A stretch of DNA of 64,000 bases, from the NCBI RefSeq assembly GCF_907165045.1, contig NZ_CAJRAU010000001.1:1302001-1366000 (forward strand). The letters run 5' to 3'. Within the stretch, counting starts at the first letter, position 1. Each line of letters opens with the position of its first letter. The notes under the pieces are model-generated. The model was not told the DNA's origin and ran no database searches. It saw only the letters and a list, made by a program, of their open reading frames with translations. Shown here piece after piece: positions 9,825 to 17,893 of this stretch. Source of the DNA: Dyadobacter linearis. Its GTDB lineage: Bacteria; Bacteroidota; Bacteroidia; Cytophagales; Spirosomataceae. The position numbers were made by a program, and so were the translations under genes.

Positions 9825-10145
9825 ATGCTTGTTACTACTACCCCGAACATCGAAGGAAAAAGGATCACAAAGTACATTGGGCTGGTAAATGGAGAGGCGA
9901 TCATCGGAGCCAATTTTTTCAAGGATTTCCTGGCCAATATCCGCGACGTAGTGGGCGGCCGCTCAGGTTCTTATGAACAGGGACTGCGCGAGGCAAAAAG
10001 CATTGCAATCCGCGAAATGATGGATCAGGCACAACGATTGGGCGCAAATGCAGTGATCGGCGTCGATATTGATCTCGAAACAATAGGCGGAAACAGTTCC
10101 ATGCTGATGGTCAGCGCAAATGGAACTGCTGTTTGCTATGAATAA
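9825..10145 (+). CDS. YbjQ/UPF0145 family protein
   Basis: A 106-residue protein with the complete YbjQ (DUF74, heavy-metal-binding-domain) pattern: [11 protein letters not shown] at the start, a central [15 protein letters not shown], and [15 protein letters not shown] near residues 68-83. Family members form pentameric rings of unclear function. It stands alone, convergent with metF 8 bases downstream, and is preceded by about 215 bases with no other gene. Confidence 0.88.
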   Translation: MLVTTTPNIEGKRITKYIGLVNGEAIIGANFFKDFLANIRDVVGGRSGSYEQGLREAKSIAIREMMDQAQRLGANAVIGVDIDLETIGGNSSMLMVSANGTAVCYE

Positions 10146-10152
10146 GCCGGTT

Positions 10153-11109
10153 CTAGAAAATCTGCCGGGCTATCTGGGCGACATTATCTGATTTGCCCAT
10201 TGTGTAAAAATGCAGGACAGGAACTCCGTACTCGATCAATTCCCGGCATTGTTGTATACCCCATTCTATTCCAACCTGCCGTACTTCCTGATCAGATTCG
10301 CACTTTTCGACTTCATTCACAAGGTCTTTCGGGAATTCGAGATGAAAGATCTGAGCGAGTACGGAAAGTTGCTTGCGCGTGGCGATCGGTTTTAAACCAG
10401 GAATAATAGGTACAGTAATACCCTCTGCGCGGCATCTTTCGACGAACTGAAAATATTTCTGGTTATCAAAAAACATCTGGGTAACTATATAATTAGCGCC
10501 CAGTTCCACCTTTTTGCGCAGATGCTGGTAGTCGGTGTCGAAACTCGTTGCGTCGAAATGCTTTTCGGGATAACCGGCTACGCCAATGCAAAAGTTGGTA
10601 GGCGACATTTCCGTTTCGGCATTCAGCAGAATCCCTTTATTCATATCATTCACCTGACTTACCAGCTCCGACGCATAAGTGTGGCCGCCTGACTTGGGCT
10701 TGAACACACCCGCTGACTTCTCAGGGTCGCCTCGTAACACCAATACATTATCAATACCCAGGTAATGCAGGTCGATCAGCACATCTTCGGTCTCGTCTTT
10801 GGTAAAACCGCCGCAAATCACGTGGGGTACCGCATCGACGTGAAACCGCTCCATCAACCTGGCGCAAATCCCTACTGTTCCCGGTCTCTTTCTGATAGGT
10901 ACACGCTCAATAGTTCCGTCGGTCCCTACCCGGTCGATCAGCTCCTCCCGGTGATAGGTAACATCCACAAACGGAGGTTTGAATTCCATAAGCGGTTCAA
11001 TCGAATTAAGCAATTCATTGATATTCTGACCTTTTAATGGGGGGATAATCTCGATGGAGAACAGCGTTTTGCCGTCGGCCTGCTGAATGAAATCGGTTAC
11101 TTTGGTCAT
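10153..11109 (-). CDS. metF: Methylenetetrahydrofolate reductase
   Basis: A 318-residue protein that reduces 5,10-methylene-THF to 5-methyl-THF with FAD and NADH, supplying methyl groups for methionine synthesis. Visible marks are the N-terminal strand with Glu20 (FSIEIIPP), the VDVTYHREE segment, the flavin-contacting LVLRGDPE, an IGVAGYPEKH stretch and the YIVTQMFFDNQKYFQFV strand. The length is typical for a bacterial MetF. The start is ATG at 11107-11109. Upstream lie a putative own promoter (11140-11170) and a strong terminator hairpin pointing toward metF (11183-11217). Unlike metX it has no SAM-riboswitch motif. Confidence 0.95.
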   Translation of the reverse strand: MTKVTDFIQQADGKTLFSIEIIPPLKGQNINELLNSIEPLMEFKPPFVDVTYHREELIDRVGTDGTIERVPIRKRPGTVGICARLMERFHVDAVPHVICGGFTKDETEDVLIDLHYLGIDNVLVLRGDPEKSAGVFKPKSGGHTYASELVSQVNDMNKGILLNAETEMSPTNFCIGVAGYPEKHFDATSFDTDYQHLRKKVELGANYIVTQMFFDNQKYFQFVERCRAEGITVPIIPGLKPIATRKQLSVLAQIFHLEFPKDLVNEVEKCESDQEVRQVGIEWGIQQCRELIEYGVPVLHFYTMGKSDNVAQIARQIF

Positions 11110-11139
11110 GAAATGGTGTGGCGTGTTCTGATACTGCTA

Positions 11140-11170
11140 CAAATGAACACGATTTCGTTAAGGGAACCAA
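11140..11170 (-). promoter_or_regulatory. Putative metF promoter
   Basis: On the minus strand TTG (11168-11170) is followed after exactly 20 bases by TTCATTTG (11140-11147), one mismatch from TAnnTTTG. It would start transcription near 11133, 24 bases before the metF ATG and downstream of the terminator hairpin. If real, the hairpin belongs to a separate transcript. Confidence 0.4.
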
Positions 11171-11182
11171 TTACTAAGGCAC

Positions 11183-11217
11183 AAAAAAATGGCCTACCGC
11201 ATTACAGTAGGCCATTC
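11183..11217 (-). terminator. Strong intrinsic terminator upstream of metF
   Basis: Read on the minus strand, a perfect 10-base-pair stem (11208-11217 with 11189-11198) encloses a 9-base loop and is followed by seven T residues. It points toward metF, about 75 bases before its ATG, and is about 290 bases beyond the end of the elaA-like gene. It can be the terminator of a small RNA or an attenuator in a long metF leader. Confidence 0.75.
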
Positions 11218-11324
11218 CACGTAAACCCTCCTCTATCAGTGTTCGTCAAAAATGTTATTGGGTTTCTGACGGGCGTCAGTCCCAAAGCAACAATTTGCTT
11301 GACTGAATACTAATAACTAAAATT
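11183..11324 (-). ncRNA. Candidate small RNA or attenuated leader upstream of metF
   Basis: The minus strand holds three successive good hairpins: AAGCAA/TTGCTT with a 4-base loop (11285-11300); GGG-A-CTGAC closed over GCCC and returning GTCAG-AAA-CCC (11260-11283); and the 10-base-pair terminator stem (11189-11217). Between the second hairpin and the terminator lies a mostly unpaired stretch with AGGAGGG. A possible promoter (TTG 11358-11360, 19 bases, ATAATTTG 11331-11338) would start it near 11324, giving about 140 nucleotides. A very short frame GTG GAA TGG CCT ACT GTA ATG CGG TAG follows the AGGAGGG and overlaps the terminator stem. I do not recognise a known RNA family. Confidence 0.45.
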
Positions 11325-11508
11325 CTGTGCCAAATTATCAAAGATTGCGCAACGGAACAATTTATATCAAAGTTTTTTTTCAAGATCCGTAGTTTTATTA
11401 CTACAAATTATCGGAATATTCCAGTCGGATTATCATTTAGTTAAATCCTCCAAAAAGGCTTGTGTTTATTAATTCATCAAAGATGGGAAATCCTTCCCCA
11501 TTTGGTGG

Positions 11509-11973
11509 CTAGTCGGCTTTGTAACCCGCTCTTCGCGTCATTTCTATGTGATCGATCTCGTCTTCCAGGTAGGGTCCGCTCGATTGCATGAAGCCAAATG
11601 ATTCGTAAAACCTTTTCAGATAAAGCTGCGCACCAATGCGGATTTCGGCTTTCCCATACAATCTTTCCAGCTTTTCAATTGATACGTTAAGCAATTCCAC
11701 TCCCGCTCCGATCCCTCTCGCTGAGGCCGACACTACGATCCGGCCGATGGACGGATGCACGTAGGAAATACCCGGCGGCACTATTCTCGAAACTGCGACC
11801 AGCACACCGTTTCGATAGCCTAACAAATGGTGACAAAGCTGGTCCTTGTTGTCCATATCGAGGAAGCAGCACCTTTGCTCTACTACAAAAACCTCGGTAC
11901 GCAGGCGTAGCATTTGGTAAAGTTCTTCGGTAGAAAGCTCGTCAAAGGTTTTGAAATGCCAGTCGAGGATCAT
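11509..11973 (-). CDS. GNAT acetyltransferase, ElaA family
   Basis: A 154-residue protein with the ElaA pattern: a start like WHFKTFDELSTEELYQMLRL, then LRTEVFVVEQ, DMDNKDQLCHHLLGY, the acetyl-CoA binding segment SASARGIGAGVELL (about residues 84-97, matching the GNAT R/QxxGxG/A loop) and a C-terminal FYESFGF. ElaA-type enzymes are N-acetyltransferases of unknown substrate. Monocistronic; about 120 bases separate it from the divergent yebC-type gene. Confidence 0.85.
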   Translation of the reverse strand: MILDWHFKTFDELSTEELYQMLRLRTEVFVVEQRCCFLDMDNKDQLCHHLLGYRNGVLVAVSRIVPPGISYVHPSIGRIVVSASARGIGAGVELLNVSIEKLERLYGKAEIRIGAQLYLKRFYESFGFMQSSGPYLEDEIDHIEMTRRAGYKAD

Positions 11974-12005
11974 TTATGTATATTATTTTTGTGAGAAATT
12001 TATTT

Positions 12006-12035
12006 TTGGCTGATGTGTTCGTCTTTATATTTTTG
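12006..12035 (+). promoter_or_regulatory. Promoter of the YebC gene
   Basis: TTG at 12006-12008, exactly 19 bases, then TATTTTTG at 12028-12035: a full match to the Bacteroidota -33/-7 consensus. Transcription would begin near 12042, about 50 bases before the ATG at 12094. Confidence 0.65.
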
Positions 12036-12093
12036 TGCAAAATATGATCACCTTCGTGTCATCTAAATCTTTACACAATTAACAATAATAAGC

Positions 12094-12807
12094 ATGGGAA
12101 GGGCTTATGAATACAGAAAGGCCAGGATGTTCAAACGTTGGGATAAAATGGCCAAGACTTTTACCCGGATCGGCAAAGATATTGTCCTTGCGGTAAAAAA
12201 TGGAACTGCGGATCCTGCTACCAACGCGAAACTACGCGTTCTTTTACAGAACGCGAGGGCAGCCAACATGCCAAAAGATACGGTCGAAAGGGCCATTAAA
12301 AGGGCAACTTCGAAAGATCAGGAAGATTACAAGGAAATGGTATACGAGGGTTACGGCCCCCACGGCGTGGCAATTCTCGTCGAAAGTACTACCGACAACC
12401 CTACCCGCACGGTAGCCAATGTAAGAAGCTATTTTAATAAGCTCGGCGGCAGCTTCGGTACCATGGGAATGCTCGATTTCATTTTTGATCGTAAATGCAT
12501 TTTCAAGATCAAGAATAACGCGAAAGACATTGAAGAGCTTGAATTCGAACTGATCGATCTGGGCGGAGAAGAGGTCTTTCTGGATGAAGAGACTGATCTG
12601 ATCAATATCTACGGTGAATTTTCTGCATTCGGTGCGTTACAGCATTACTTTGAGGAAAACGGTTACGAGATCGTTGAAGCCGATTTTGAACGTATTCCAA
12701 ATGATACCAAGGCTTTAAGCGAAGAAGAAGCTGCCGAAGTTGAAAAGCTGATCGAGAGAATTGAGGACGACGACGATGTGCAGCGTGTGTACCACAATAT
12801 GGCCTGA
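12094..12807 (+). CDS. YebC/PmpR family (TACO1-like) protein
   Basis: A 237-residue member of the YebC family. It starts with MGRAYEYRKARMFKRWDKMAK and contains PKDTVERAIKRA, the Y-E-GYGPHGVAI motif (about residues 84-94) and the NPTRTVANVR segment, all canonical. YebC proteins have been described as transcription regulators and more recently as helpers of translation through proline-rich stretches. Bacteroidota often have this variant, with the start resembling the mitochondrial TACO1 type. Preceded by a good promoter and convergent with the next gene. Confidence 0.92.
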   Translation: MGRAYEYRKARMFKRWDKMAKTFTRIGKDIVLAVKNGTADPATNAKLRVLLQNARAANMPKDTVERAIKRATSKDQEDYKEMVYEGYGPHGVAILVESTTDNPTRTVANVRSYFNKLGGSFGTMGMLDFIFDRKCIFKIKNNAKDIEELEFELIDLGGEEVFLDEETDLINIYGEFSAFGALQHYFEENGYEIVEADFERIPNDTKALSEEEAAEVEKLIERIEDDDDVQRVYHNMA

Positions 12808-12809
12808 GA

Positions 12810-13256
12810 CTAATACAGCCTTAGTATTTCATGCTGCTTTTTCATAAAATCAAATTTACTCCCCGCCTCTTTCCCTAGTAAGGAAGCGCCGACGGGTGAC
12901 GATGAAGAGACTGCCAAAACGGTCTCTTCATTTATTTTAACAGAACCCAAACTCACTGCGACAAAGAACCAGCCAGCGGTAGTTTCCAACAAAGATCCTA
13001 CTGCCACGCGCTGACTCGCTTCACCGGCGCTAACCCGCTCCAAAACCAACCTTTCCTGGCGCGCTTGCTCAAATTGCCGCGCGTGCATATTTCTGTCGAG
13101 CTGCCCCATTGAACGGGAAGTTTCGTATTTGTCACCCATCGAGCTTTTCCCCTGATCATTTGCCGATTCCTGCGCAGCTTCCATGGCATTCCAGGATACA
13201 CTCATTTTTTCTTCTAAAAGCAGCTTCAAATGCTGTATAACGGTCAGTTTGTCCAT
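12810..13256 (-). CDS. GreA/GreB-like protein (small, often mislabelled 3-oxoacyl-ACP synthase)
   Basis: 148 residues. The N-terminal half (1-75) is highly charged and helical, suggesting a coiled coil, with a GDKYETSRSMGQLDR turn placed where Gre factors have their acidic tip. The C-terminal half ends in a Gre-like fold with VSSSSPVGASLLGKEAG, close to the GreA SPIGKALLGK motif. Inference: an RNA-polymerase secondary-channel protein or a relative that has lost the tip acids. It ends 2 bases from the convergent YebC gene. Confidence 0.6.
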   Translation of the reverse strand: MDKLTVIQHLKLLLEEKMSVSWNAMEAAQESANDQGKSSMGDKYETSRSMGQLDRNMHARQFEQARQERLVLERVSAGEASQRVAVGSLLETTAGWFFVAVSLGSVKINEETVLAVSSSSPVGASLLGKEAGSKFDFMKKQHEILRLY

Positions 13257-13384
13257 ATTCTAAAATAAAAGGTCACCAAAACTGGCAACCCCATTGTGAT
13301 TTCACGTGGCGGTAAAGTTAAGTGTTGAATGTTCCGGAATCACCAGAATTGCTGTCAGTTTTTTCTCAATGCCAGCTTCCTTGC

Positions 13385-13392
13385 TATCTTTG
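13385..13392 (+). promoter_or_regulatory. Putative -7 box of pyrB
   Basis: TATCTTTG is an exact TAnnTTTG match 24 bases before the pyrB ATG. No -33 TTG at the usual spacing is visible. Confidence 0.4.
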
Positions 13393-13416
13393 CGAAACTT
13401 TCATTGACAATTCACA

Positions 13417-14337
13417 ATGACAAAACTTTCGGTCCGGCATTTACTTGGAATTAAAAACCTGAACGAGAATGACATCCAGACAATCTTAGATACAGCTACT
13501 GAATTTAAAGATGTCATCAACCGGCCCATCAAGAAAGTACCTTCCCTGAGAGATATTACGATTGCCAACGTTTTCTTCGAAAATTCCACCAGAACCCGAC
13601 TTTCTTTTGAGCTTGCTGAAAAAAGGCTTTCGGCTGATGTAGTAAATTTTTCAGCCTCGGGCAGTTCGGTGAAGAAGGGCGAAACGCTGCTTGATACGGT
13701 CAACAATATCCTTGCGATGAAAGTGGATATGATCGTCATGCGCCACAGCAGCCCGGGCGCGCCGCATTATTTGTCTACCCGCATTCCCGCCAATGTGGTG
13801 AATGCAGGCGACGGAACGCACGAGCACCCTACTCAGGCACTGCTGGATGCGTTTTCAATGCGTGAAAAACTGGGTGACCTGCAAGGAAAAAAGATCGCGA
13901 TTATCGGAGATATTACGCATTCCCGTGTAGCACTTTCCAATATATTTTGCTTGCAAAAGCTGGGCGCAGAAGTAATGGTTTGCGGACCTTCCACACTGAT
14001 CCCTAAGCATTTGGGCGAATTAGGTGTAAAGATCGGCCACAATGTAAAAGAGGCTTTGGAATGGTGCGACGTAGCGAATGTATTGCGCATTCAGCTGGAA
14101 CGGCAGCAGATCAAGTACTTTCCGTCACTCAGAGAGTATTCTCTTTATTTTGGAATAAATAAACAAATGCTGGACGACCTGAATAAAGAGATCGTCCTGA
14201 TGCACCCCGGCCCTATTAACAGGGGTGTAGAACTTTCCTCCGACGCTGCTGATTCTCACCATTCCATTATCCTGAATCAGGTAGAAAACGGTGTTGCAGT
14301 TAGAATGGCTGTACTTTATCTGCTTGCCCAACAGTAA
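13417..14337 (+). CDS. pyrB: Aspartate carbamoyltransferase catalytic subunit
   Basis: A 306-residue enzyme that joins carbamoyl phosphate and aspartate, the committed step of pyrimidine synthesis. The carbamoyl-phosphate loop FFENSTRTRLSFELA (STRTR at residues 57-61) is present, as are the HEHPTQALLDA motif and the aspartate-loop MHPGPINRGVELSSD. Length and motif order are standard. No regulatory chain gene pyrI and no other pyr gene adjoin it; pyrR is 22 kb away. An SDR gene follows 29 bases downstream and may be co-transcribed. Confidence 0.95.
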   Translation: MTKLSVRHLLGIKNLNENDIQTILDTATEFKDVINRPIKKVPSLRDITIANVFFENSTRTRLSFELAEKRLSADVVNFSASGSSVKKGETLLDTVNNILAMKVDMIVMRHSSPGAPHYLSTRIPANVVNAGDGTHEHPTQALLDAFSMREKLGDLQGKKIAIIGDITHSRVALSNIFCLQKLGAEVMVCGPSTLIPKHLGELGVKIGHNVKEALEWCDVANVLRIQLERQQIKYFPSLREYSLYFGINKQMLDDLNKEIVLMHPGPINRGVELSSDAADSHHSIILNQVENGVAVRMAVLYLLAQQ

Positions 14338-14366
14338 TATTTTCTTTTCAACCAAAGTCTGGTAAG

Positions 14367-15257
14367 ATGTCAAACACGGAAGGAATGCTCCGCGAAGGCT
14401 CGCTCGCGAATAAGACCATCATTGTAACCGGCGGAGGCACCGGTCTCGGAAAGTCAATGGCCGCCTATTTCCTGAAACTGGGCGCTAACGTGGTGATTTG
14501 CAGCAGGAAAGAAGATATACTGGCAAAAACGGTCGAAGAACTGAAAGCGAGCGCAGGAGAGAATATTATATATGTACCCTGCGATGTCAGGAAACCTGAG
14601 CAGATCGAAAATGTGATCAGTAAAGCGGTTGAAAAGTTTGGTCAGGTCGATGGTTTGGTTAATAATTCAGCTGGCAATTTCATCAGTCCGACCGAGCGGC
14701 TTTCGTACAAAGCAGTGGATATCGTAGTTGATATTGTACTGCGCGGCTCCTACTATTTTACATTGGCACTGGGTAAATACTGGATTGAAAAGCAGATAAA
14801 AGGAACTGTACTCAGCATTTCGACTACTTACGCCTGGACAGGCTCCGGCTGGGTAGTACCTTCTGCGATGGCGAAAGCGGGTGTGCTGGCAATGACCAAA
14901 TCGCTTGCATTCGAGTGGGCCAGTCACGGAATACGCCTGAATGCAATCGCGCCGGGACCGTTTCCGACCAAAGGTGCCTGGGATAGATTATTCCCAAAAG
15001 AGCTCTCCGAAAAATTTGCATTCGAAAACCGGATCCCCCTTAAACGCGTCGGCGATCACCAGGAGCTGGCGAATCTGGCAGCCTATTTAATGTCTGATTT
15101 TTCAGCCTATATGACGGGTGAGGTAATTACCCTGGACGGCGGTGAGGTTTTGTCTGCCGGACAATTTAATTTCCTCGACGAAGTAACTAGCGATCAGTGG
15201 GATACTATCGAAAACCAGATCAAAACCGCGACGAGAAATCCGGGTAGCGGCCAATGA
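14367..15257 (+). CDS. SDR family oxidoreductase, 2,4-dienoyl-CoA reductase type
   Basis: A 296-residue short-chain dehydrogenase. The NADP-binding VTGGGTGLGKSMA lies at residues 20-32, NNSAGNF near 100-106, and a terminal SAYMTGEVITLDGG closes the fold. The usual catalytic YxxxK is replaced by SAMAK (Ser in place of Tyr), which is characteristic of the dienoyl-CoA/trans-enoyl-CoA reductase (DECR/PECR) branch rather than an inactivating mutation. Likely role: NADPH reduction of dienoyl-CoA during unsaturated fatty-acid breakdown. Start ATG 14367. Confidence 0.8.
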   Translation: MSNTEGMLREGSLANKTIIVTGGGTGLGKSMAAYFLKLGANVVICSRKEDILAKTVEELKASAGENIIYVPCDVRKPEQIENVISKAVEKFGQVDGLVNNSAGNFISPTERLSYKAVDIVVDIVLRGSYYFTLALGKYWIEKQIKGTVLSISTTYAWTGSGWVVPSAMAKAGVLAMTKSLAFEWASHGIRLNAIAPGPFPTKGAWDRLFPKELSEKFAFENRIPLKRVGDHQELANLAAYLMSDFSAYMTGEVITLDGGEVLSAGQFNFLDEVTSDQWDTIENQIKTATRNPGSGQ

Positions 15258-15328
15258 AAATTTTATTACCGTTTTATTGGGTAATTTTATCCGTTCCTTC
15301 GTTATTTGACAAAGGTTGAATAGAACAC

Positions 15329-16615
15329 ATGAGAACAAGTTTAAGCGTTTTAGCCCATATATTGACGGTAGCCGCTATTGCCGGCTGTGCGTCATCAAAT
15401 AAAACCGTCAAGCAACTGCCGGAAGCGCAGGTCAGATCCACCCAGCAGTCTGCACCACTGATTAGCGAAGAACCCTCGCTGGTCGCTATTCAGAGCAAAT
15501 ACATTTTAAAGGATACTACGCAAACCAAGGTTTTTCTTTACGTCGACGCCTTCAAAGGTAAAAATCCGATCACACCTGCTGATTTTATCAAAACCTATAA
15601 TCTGAACTACGTTATTTATTCGGATTACGGAACGCGGGAACGATTGGGTTACGGGAATGTAAAACTGGATTCGTCGAACGTTTCTACTTCCGGTCAAAAA
15701 ATTGTGATCTCTTACGATCTGAAAAGTCCTAACAGGGATTACGGAGTCCTTTTAAGCGAGATCAGCCAGACTGGAACTTTGAAAAAAGTTTTGAATGACC
15801 TGACGATCCGTTTTAAAAAATTGGATGTGAACCAAACTTATGGCGTTTATACTGCCAATAGCACACAGCCTTTGCAGCGCCATTATATCAATTCCAATGA
15901 ATCTTTTGTAATAAAAAAGCTAAATCCGGAGGAAGAGCAGCTTCACGTTTTTTACTATAATCACGATTTCGAAGCCGCTGGTTCTCCGATGAATATTGCG
16001 AATAAGGGTGTGAGTAAGTCGCTGGAAGTGGATAGTACCTTCACGATCCAGGCTAATCAGCCGCTTCAATTTGCAAAAGAAGGCTTGTACAATATTTTTT
16101 CTGATACCACTCAGGCAGAAGGATTGGGTGTATTGGTTGTAAATGAGCGCTTTCCGAAACTAACGCAGCCCCAGCTTTTACTCGGCCCGCTGCTTTACAT
16201 GAGTACGAATACGGAGATCAACGAAATCAAAAAAGCAGAAGATTATAAAAAGGCGCTTGATAAATATTGGCTGACGCTCATGAACGGAAATGCACCGCTG
16301 GCTCAACAGTCGATCCGGTCGTTTTACAGTCGCGTAGAAGAAGCGAATCAACTTTTTACGACCTATAAAGAAGGGTGGAAAACCGATAAAGGCATGATTT
16401 ACATTGTGTTAGGCCCACCAGATAAAGTTCAACGGAGCAAAGATCGCGAAGTATGGAGTTACGACCAGCGCGGCAATGCCCAGAACGTCAATTTTACATT
16501 TAACAGAAAAAACAACCAATTTGTGGATGATCATTATGAACTGGTTCGGTACGCCGAATACCAGCCCATTTGGTATCCGGTAGTCGAAGCATGGAGAAAC
16601 GGCAGTATACGGTAA
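15329..16615 (+). CDS. GWxTD domain lipoprotein
   Basis: 428 residues. The N-terminus has a lipoprotein signal with lipobox IAGC at about residues 17-20, so it is predicted to be lipid-anchored. The C-terminal part carries the GWKTDKGMIYIVLGPPDKV motif that gives the GWxTD domain its name, followed by EVWSYD. The domain is widespread in Bacteroidota and its function is unknown. The 3' end overlaps the rlmB start by 25 bases, so the two are translationally coupled. Confidence 0.85.
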   Translation: MRTSLSVLAHILTVAAIAGCASSNKTVKQLPEAQVRSTQQSAPLISEEPSLVAIQSKYILKDTTQTKVFLYVDAFKGKNPITPADFIKTYNLNYVIYSDYGTRERLGYGNVKLDSSNVSTSGQKIVISYDLKSPNRDYGVLLSEISQTGTLKKVLNDLTIRFKKLDVNQTYGVYTANSTQPLQRHYINSNESFVIKKLNPEEEQLHVFYYNHDFEAAGSPMNIANKGVSKSLEVDSTFTIQANQPLQFAKEGLYNIFSDTTQAEGLGVLVVNERFPKLTQPQLLLGPLLYMSTNTEINEIKKAEDYKKALDKYWLTLMNGNAPLAQQSIRSFYSRVEEANQLFTTYKEGWKTDKGMIYIVLGPPDKVQRSKDREVWSYDQRGNAQNVNFTFNRKNNQFVDDHYELVRYAEYQPIWYPVVEAWRNGSIR

Positions 16616-17361
16616 GAAAACCCGCCCCAAAACAGTCCCAGGCCGATATGGTCTTTGGGACACAGTCAGTACTCGAAACTCTCCGGTCAGGAAAAGAGAT
16701 TGAAAGATTATTCCTTCAAAGAGAACTAGGTTTTTCAGAAATTGAGAAGCTCGCCAAAGAAACGGGCGTTCCCTTTCAGCGGGTACCTATTGAAAAACTG
16801 AACAGGATCACGCGCAAAAATCACCAGGGCGCGATCGCATTCGTTTCCCCGATCCAATACATGCCGCTGCACAATGTGCTAACGCAGGTTTATGAAGACG
16901 GAAAAACGCCACTATTGTTATTGTTAGACCGCATTACCGACGTACGAAACTTCGGAGCGATCGCCAGAACTGCTGAATGCGCAGGTGTGCAGGCATTGAT
17001 CGTCCCGACCAAAGGCGGCGCGCAGATCAATGCAGACGCGATGAAAACATCTTCGGGCGCATTGAATTTCCTGCCAGTTTGCCGTGAACCTAATCTGTAT
17101 GAAACGCTCTTGTATCTACGAAATAGCGGATTGCAGATCGTAGCCTGTACCGAAAAAACTGAAAAGTCGGTTTATGATATTGATTTTTCAATTCCCACGG
17201 TTATCATCATGGGCTCTGAGGAAGATGGTATTTCGAAAGAATTTATCCATTTAGCCGACAGCGGCGCAAAGATCCCTCTCATCGGCCAGGTTGAATCGCT
17301 GAACGTATCAGTAGCCAGCTCGATTGTATTGTATGAAGCTGTGCGGCAGCGGATAAAGTAA
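16591..17361 (+). CDS. rlmB: 23S rRNA (guanosine-2'-O-)-methyltransferase RlmB (SpoU/TrmH family)
   Basis: The frame opens with a TTG at 16570, but ATG 16591 (MEKRQYTVRKPA) is the better start, giving 256 residues. The substrate-binding N-terminal domain starts at VFGTQSVLETLRSGK. The SPOUT methyltransferase domain has LLLDRITDVRNFGAIARTAE, VIIMGSEEDGIS and the knot motif IGQVESLNVSVASSIVLYEA. RlmB 2'-O-methylates a guanosine in 23S rRNA; the related TrmH tRNA enzymes are the alternative but the N-terminal domain favours RlmB. It begins inside the GWxTD gene. Confidence 0.9.
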   Translation: MEKRQYTVRKPAPKQSQADMVFGTQSVLETLRSGKEIERLFLQRELGFSEIEKLAKETGVPFQRVPIEKLNRITRKNHQGAIAFVSPIQYMPLHNVLTQVYEDGKTPLLLLLDRITDVRNFGAIARTAECAGVQALIVPTKGGAQINADAMKTSSGALNFLPVCREPNLYETLLYLRNSGLQIVACTEKTEKSVYDIDFSIPTVIIMGSEEDGISKEFIHLADSGAKIPLIGQVESLNVSVASSIVLYEAVRQRIK

Positions 17362-17403
17362 TTTCAAGAAGCTTTTTTTTGAAAAAATTTGTTATATTTG
17401 TTT

Positions 17404-17460
17404 AACACCTGAACCGGCATTGGATTGCAACTCCTCTAAGCACGTCAGGTGTTTTTTTTT
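17404..17460 (+). terminator. Long-loop terminator hairpin after rlmB, preceded by a TATATTTG box
   Basis: AACACCTGA (17404-17412) pairs with TCAGGTGTT (17445-17453) across a 32-base loop and is followed by a T-run. Just before it, TATATTTG (17393-17400) matches a -7 box. The right arm contains the stop codon of the convergent gene at 17445. It may simply terminate rlmB, or be a very short structured transcript. Confidence 0.55.
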
Positions 17461-17840
17461 ATAAAACCTTCGTGGATATTTTCAGTGATGGAGTAAAGGA
17501 AAAATTTATTTTGCAAAGTCAACTGGATATTGAAATAGGCGGGAATACCTCCTATTTCTGTTTTAAAGTAATAATATCCCTTAACGTGTGGCTTAAAGTG
17601 TGTTTGAGATTCGGTATAGCCCAAGTATTCTGCATTTGCTAGGCTTTCTTCCAATCCGTCAATTATCAATTTCACCTTGTCTACATATTGGTGAAATGGC
17701 TGATTAATACATTCCTTGATCCCACTGATACTAAATCGAATTTCACCGCCGAGCTCCGGTCTGTAAATTCCAACGTTTTTTCCGACGAGTTCATTTTTAG
17801 CCCTTTCCCGCGCTAGTTTCCTTAGCTGATTTAATTCCAT
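17445..17840 (-). CDS. Small protein, possibly of the LPD3/BECR nuclease-like fold
   Basis: The frame is open from 17888, but the promoter TACATTTG lies at 17864-17871, so ATG 17838-17840 (MELNQLRKLARERA) is the true start, giving 131 residues. I do not firmly recognise the family. The layout (charged helix, GEIRFSISGIKECIN, a central helix with NAEYLGY, an HFKPHVKGYYYFKTEI strand pair, and a final FFLYSITENI) resembles the LPD3 or barnase/EndoU/ColicinE5/RelE-like small domains known from polyvalent phage proteins. Conserved-looking His, Lys and Tyr residues could be catalytic, but this is inference. It sits alone between rlmB and mnmA. Confidence 0.6.
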   Translation of the reverse strand: MELNQLRKLARERAKNELVGKNVGIYRPELGGEIRFSISGIKECINQPFHQYVDKVKLIIDGLEESLANAEYLGYTESQTHFKPHVKGYYYFKTEIGGIPAYFNIQLTLQNKFFLYSITENIHEGFIKKNT

Positions 17841-17863
17841 TAATAGTGTTGTGTACGTGTATC

Positions 17864-17893
17864 CAAATGTAAAAAAAGAAAACCCCAAAACAA
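17864..17893 (-). promoter_or_regulatory. Promoter of the small gene at 17445-17840
   Basis: On the minus strand TTG (17891-17893), exactly 19 bases, then TACATTTG (17864-17871): a full consensus match. Its -33 element lies inside the terminator hairpin of mnmA. Confidence 0.6.

Noticed and set aside
11113-11313. A 66-codon plus-strand frame between metF and elaA
   Set aside because: It runs across the terminator and hairpins with no start context or motif.
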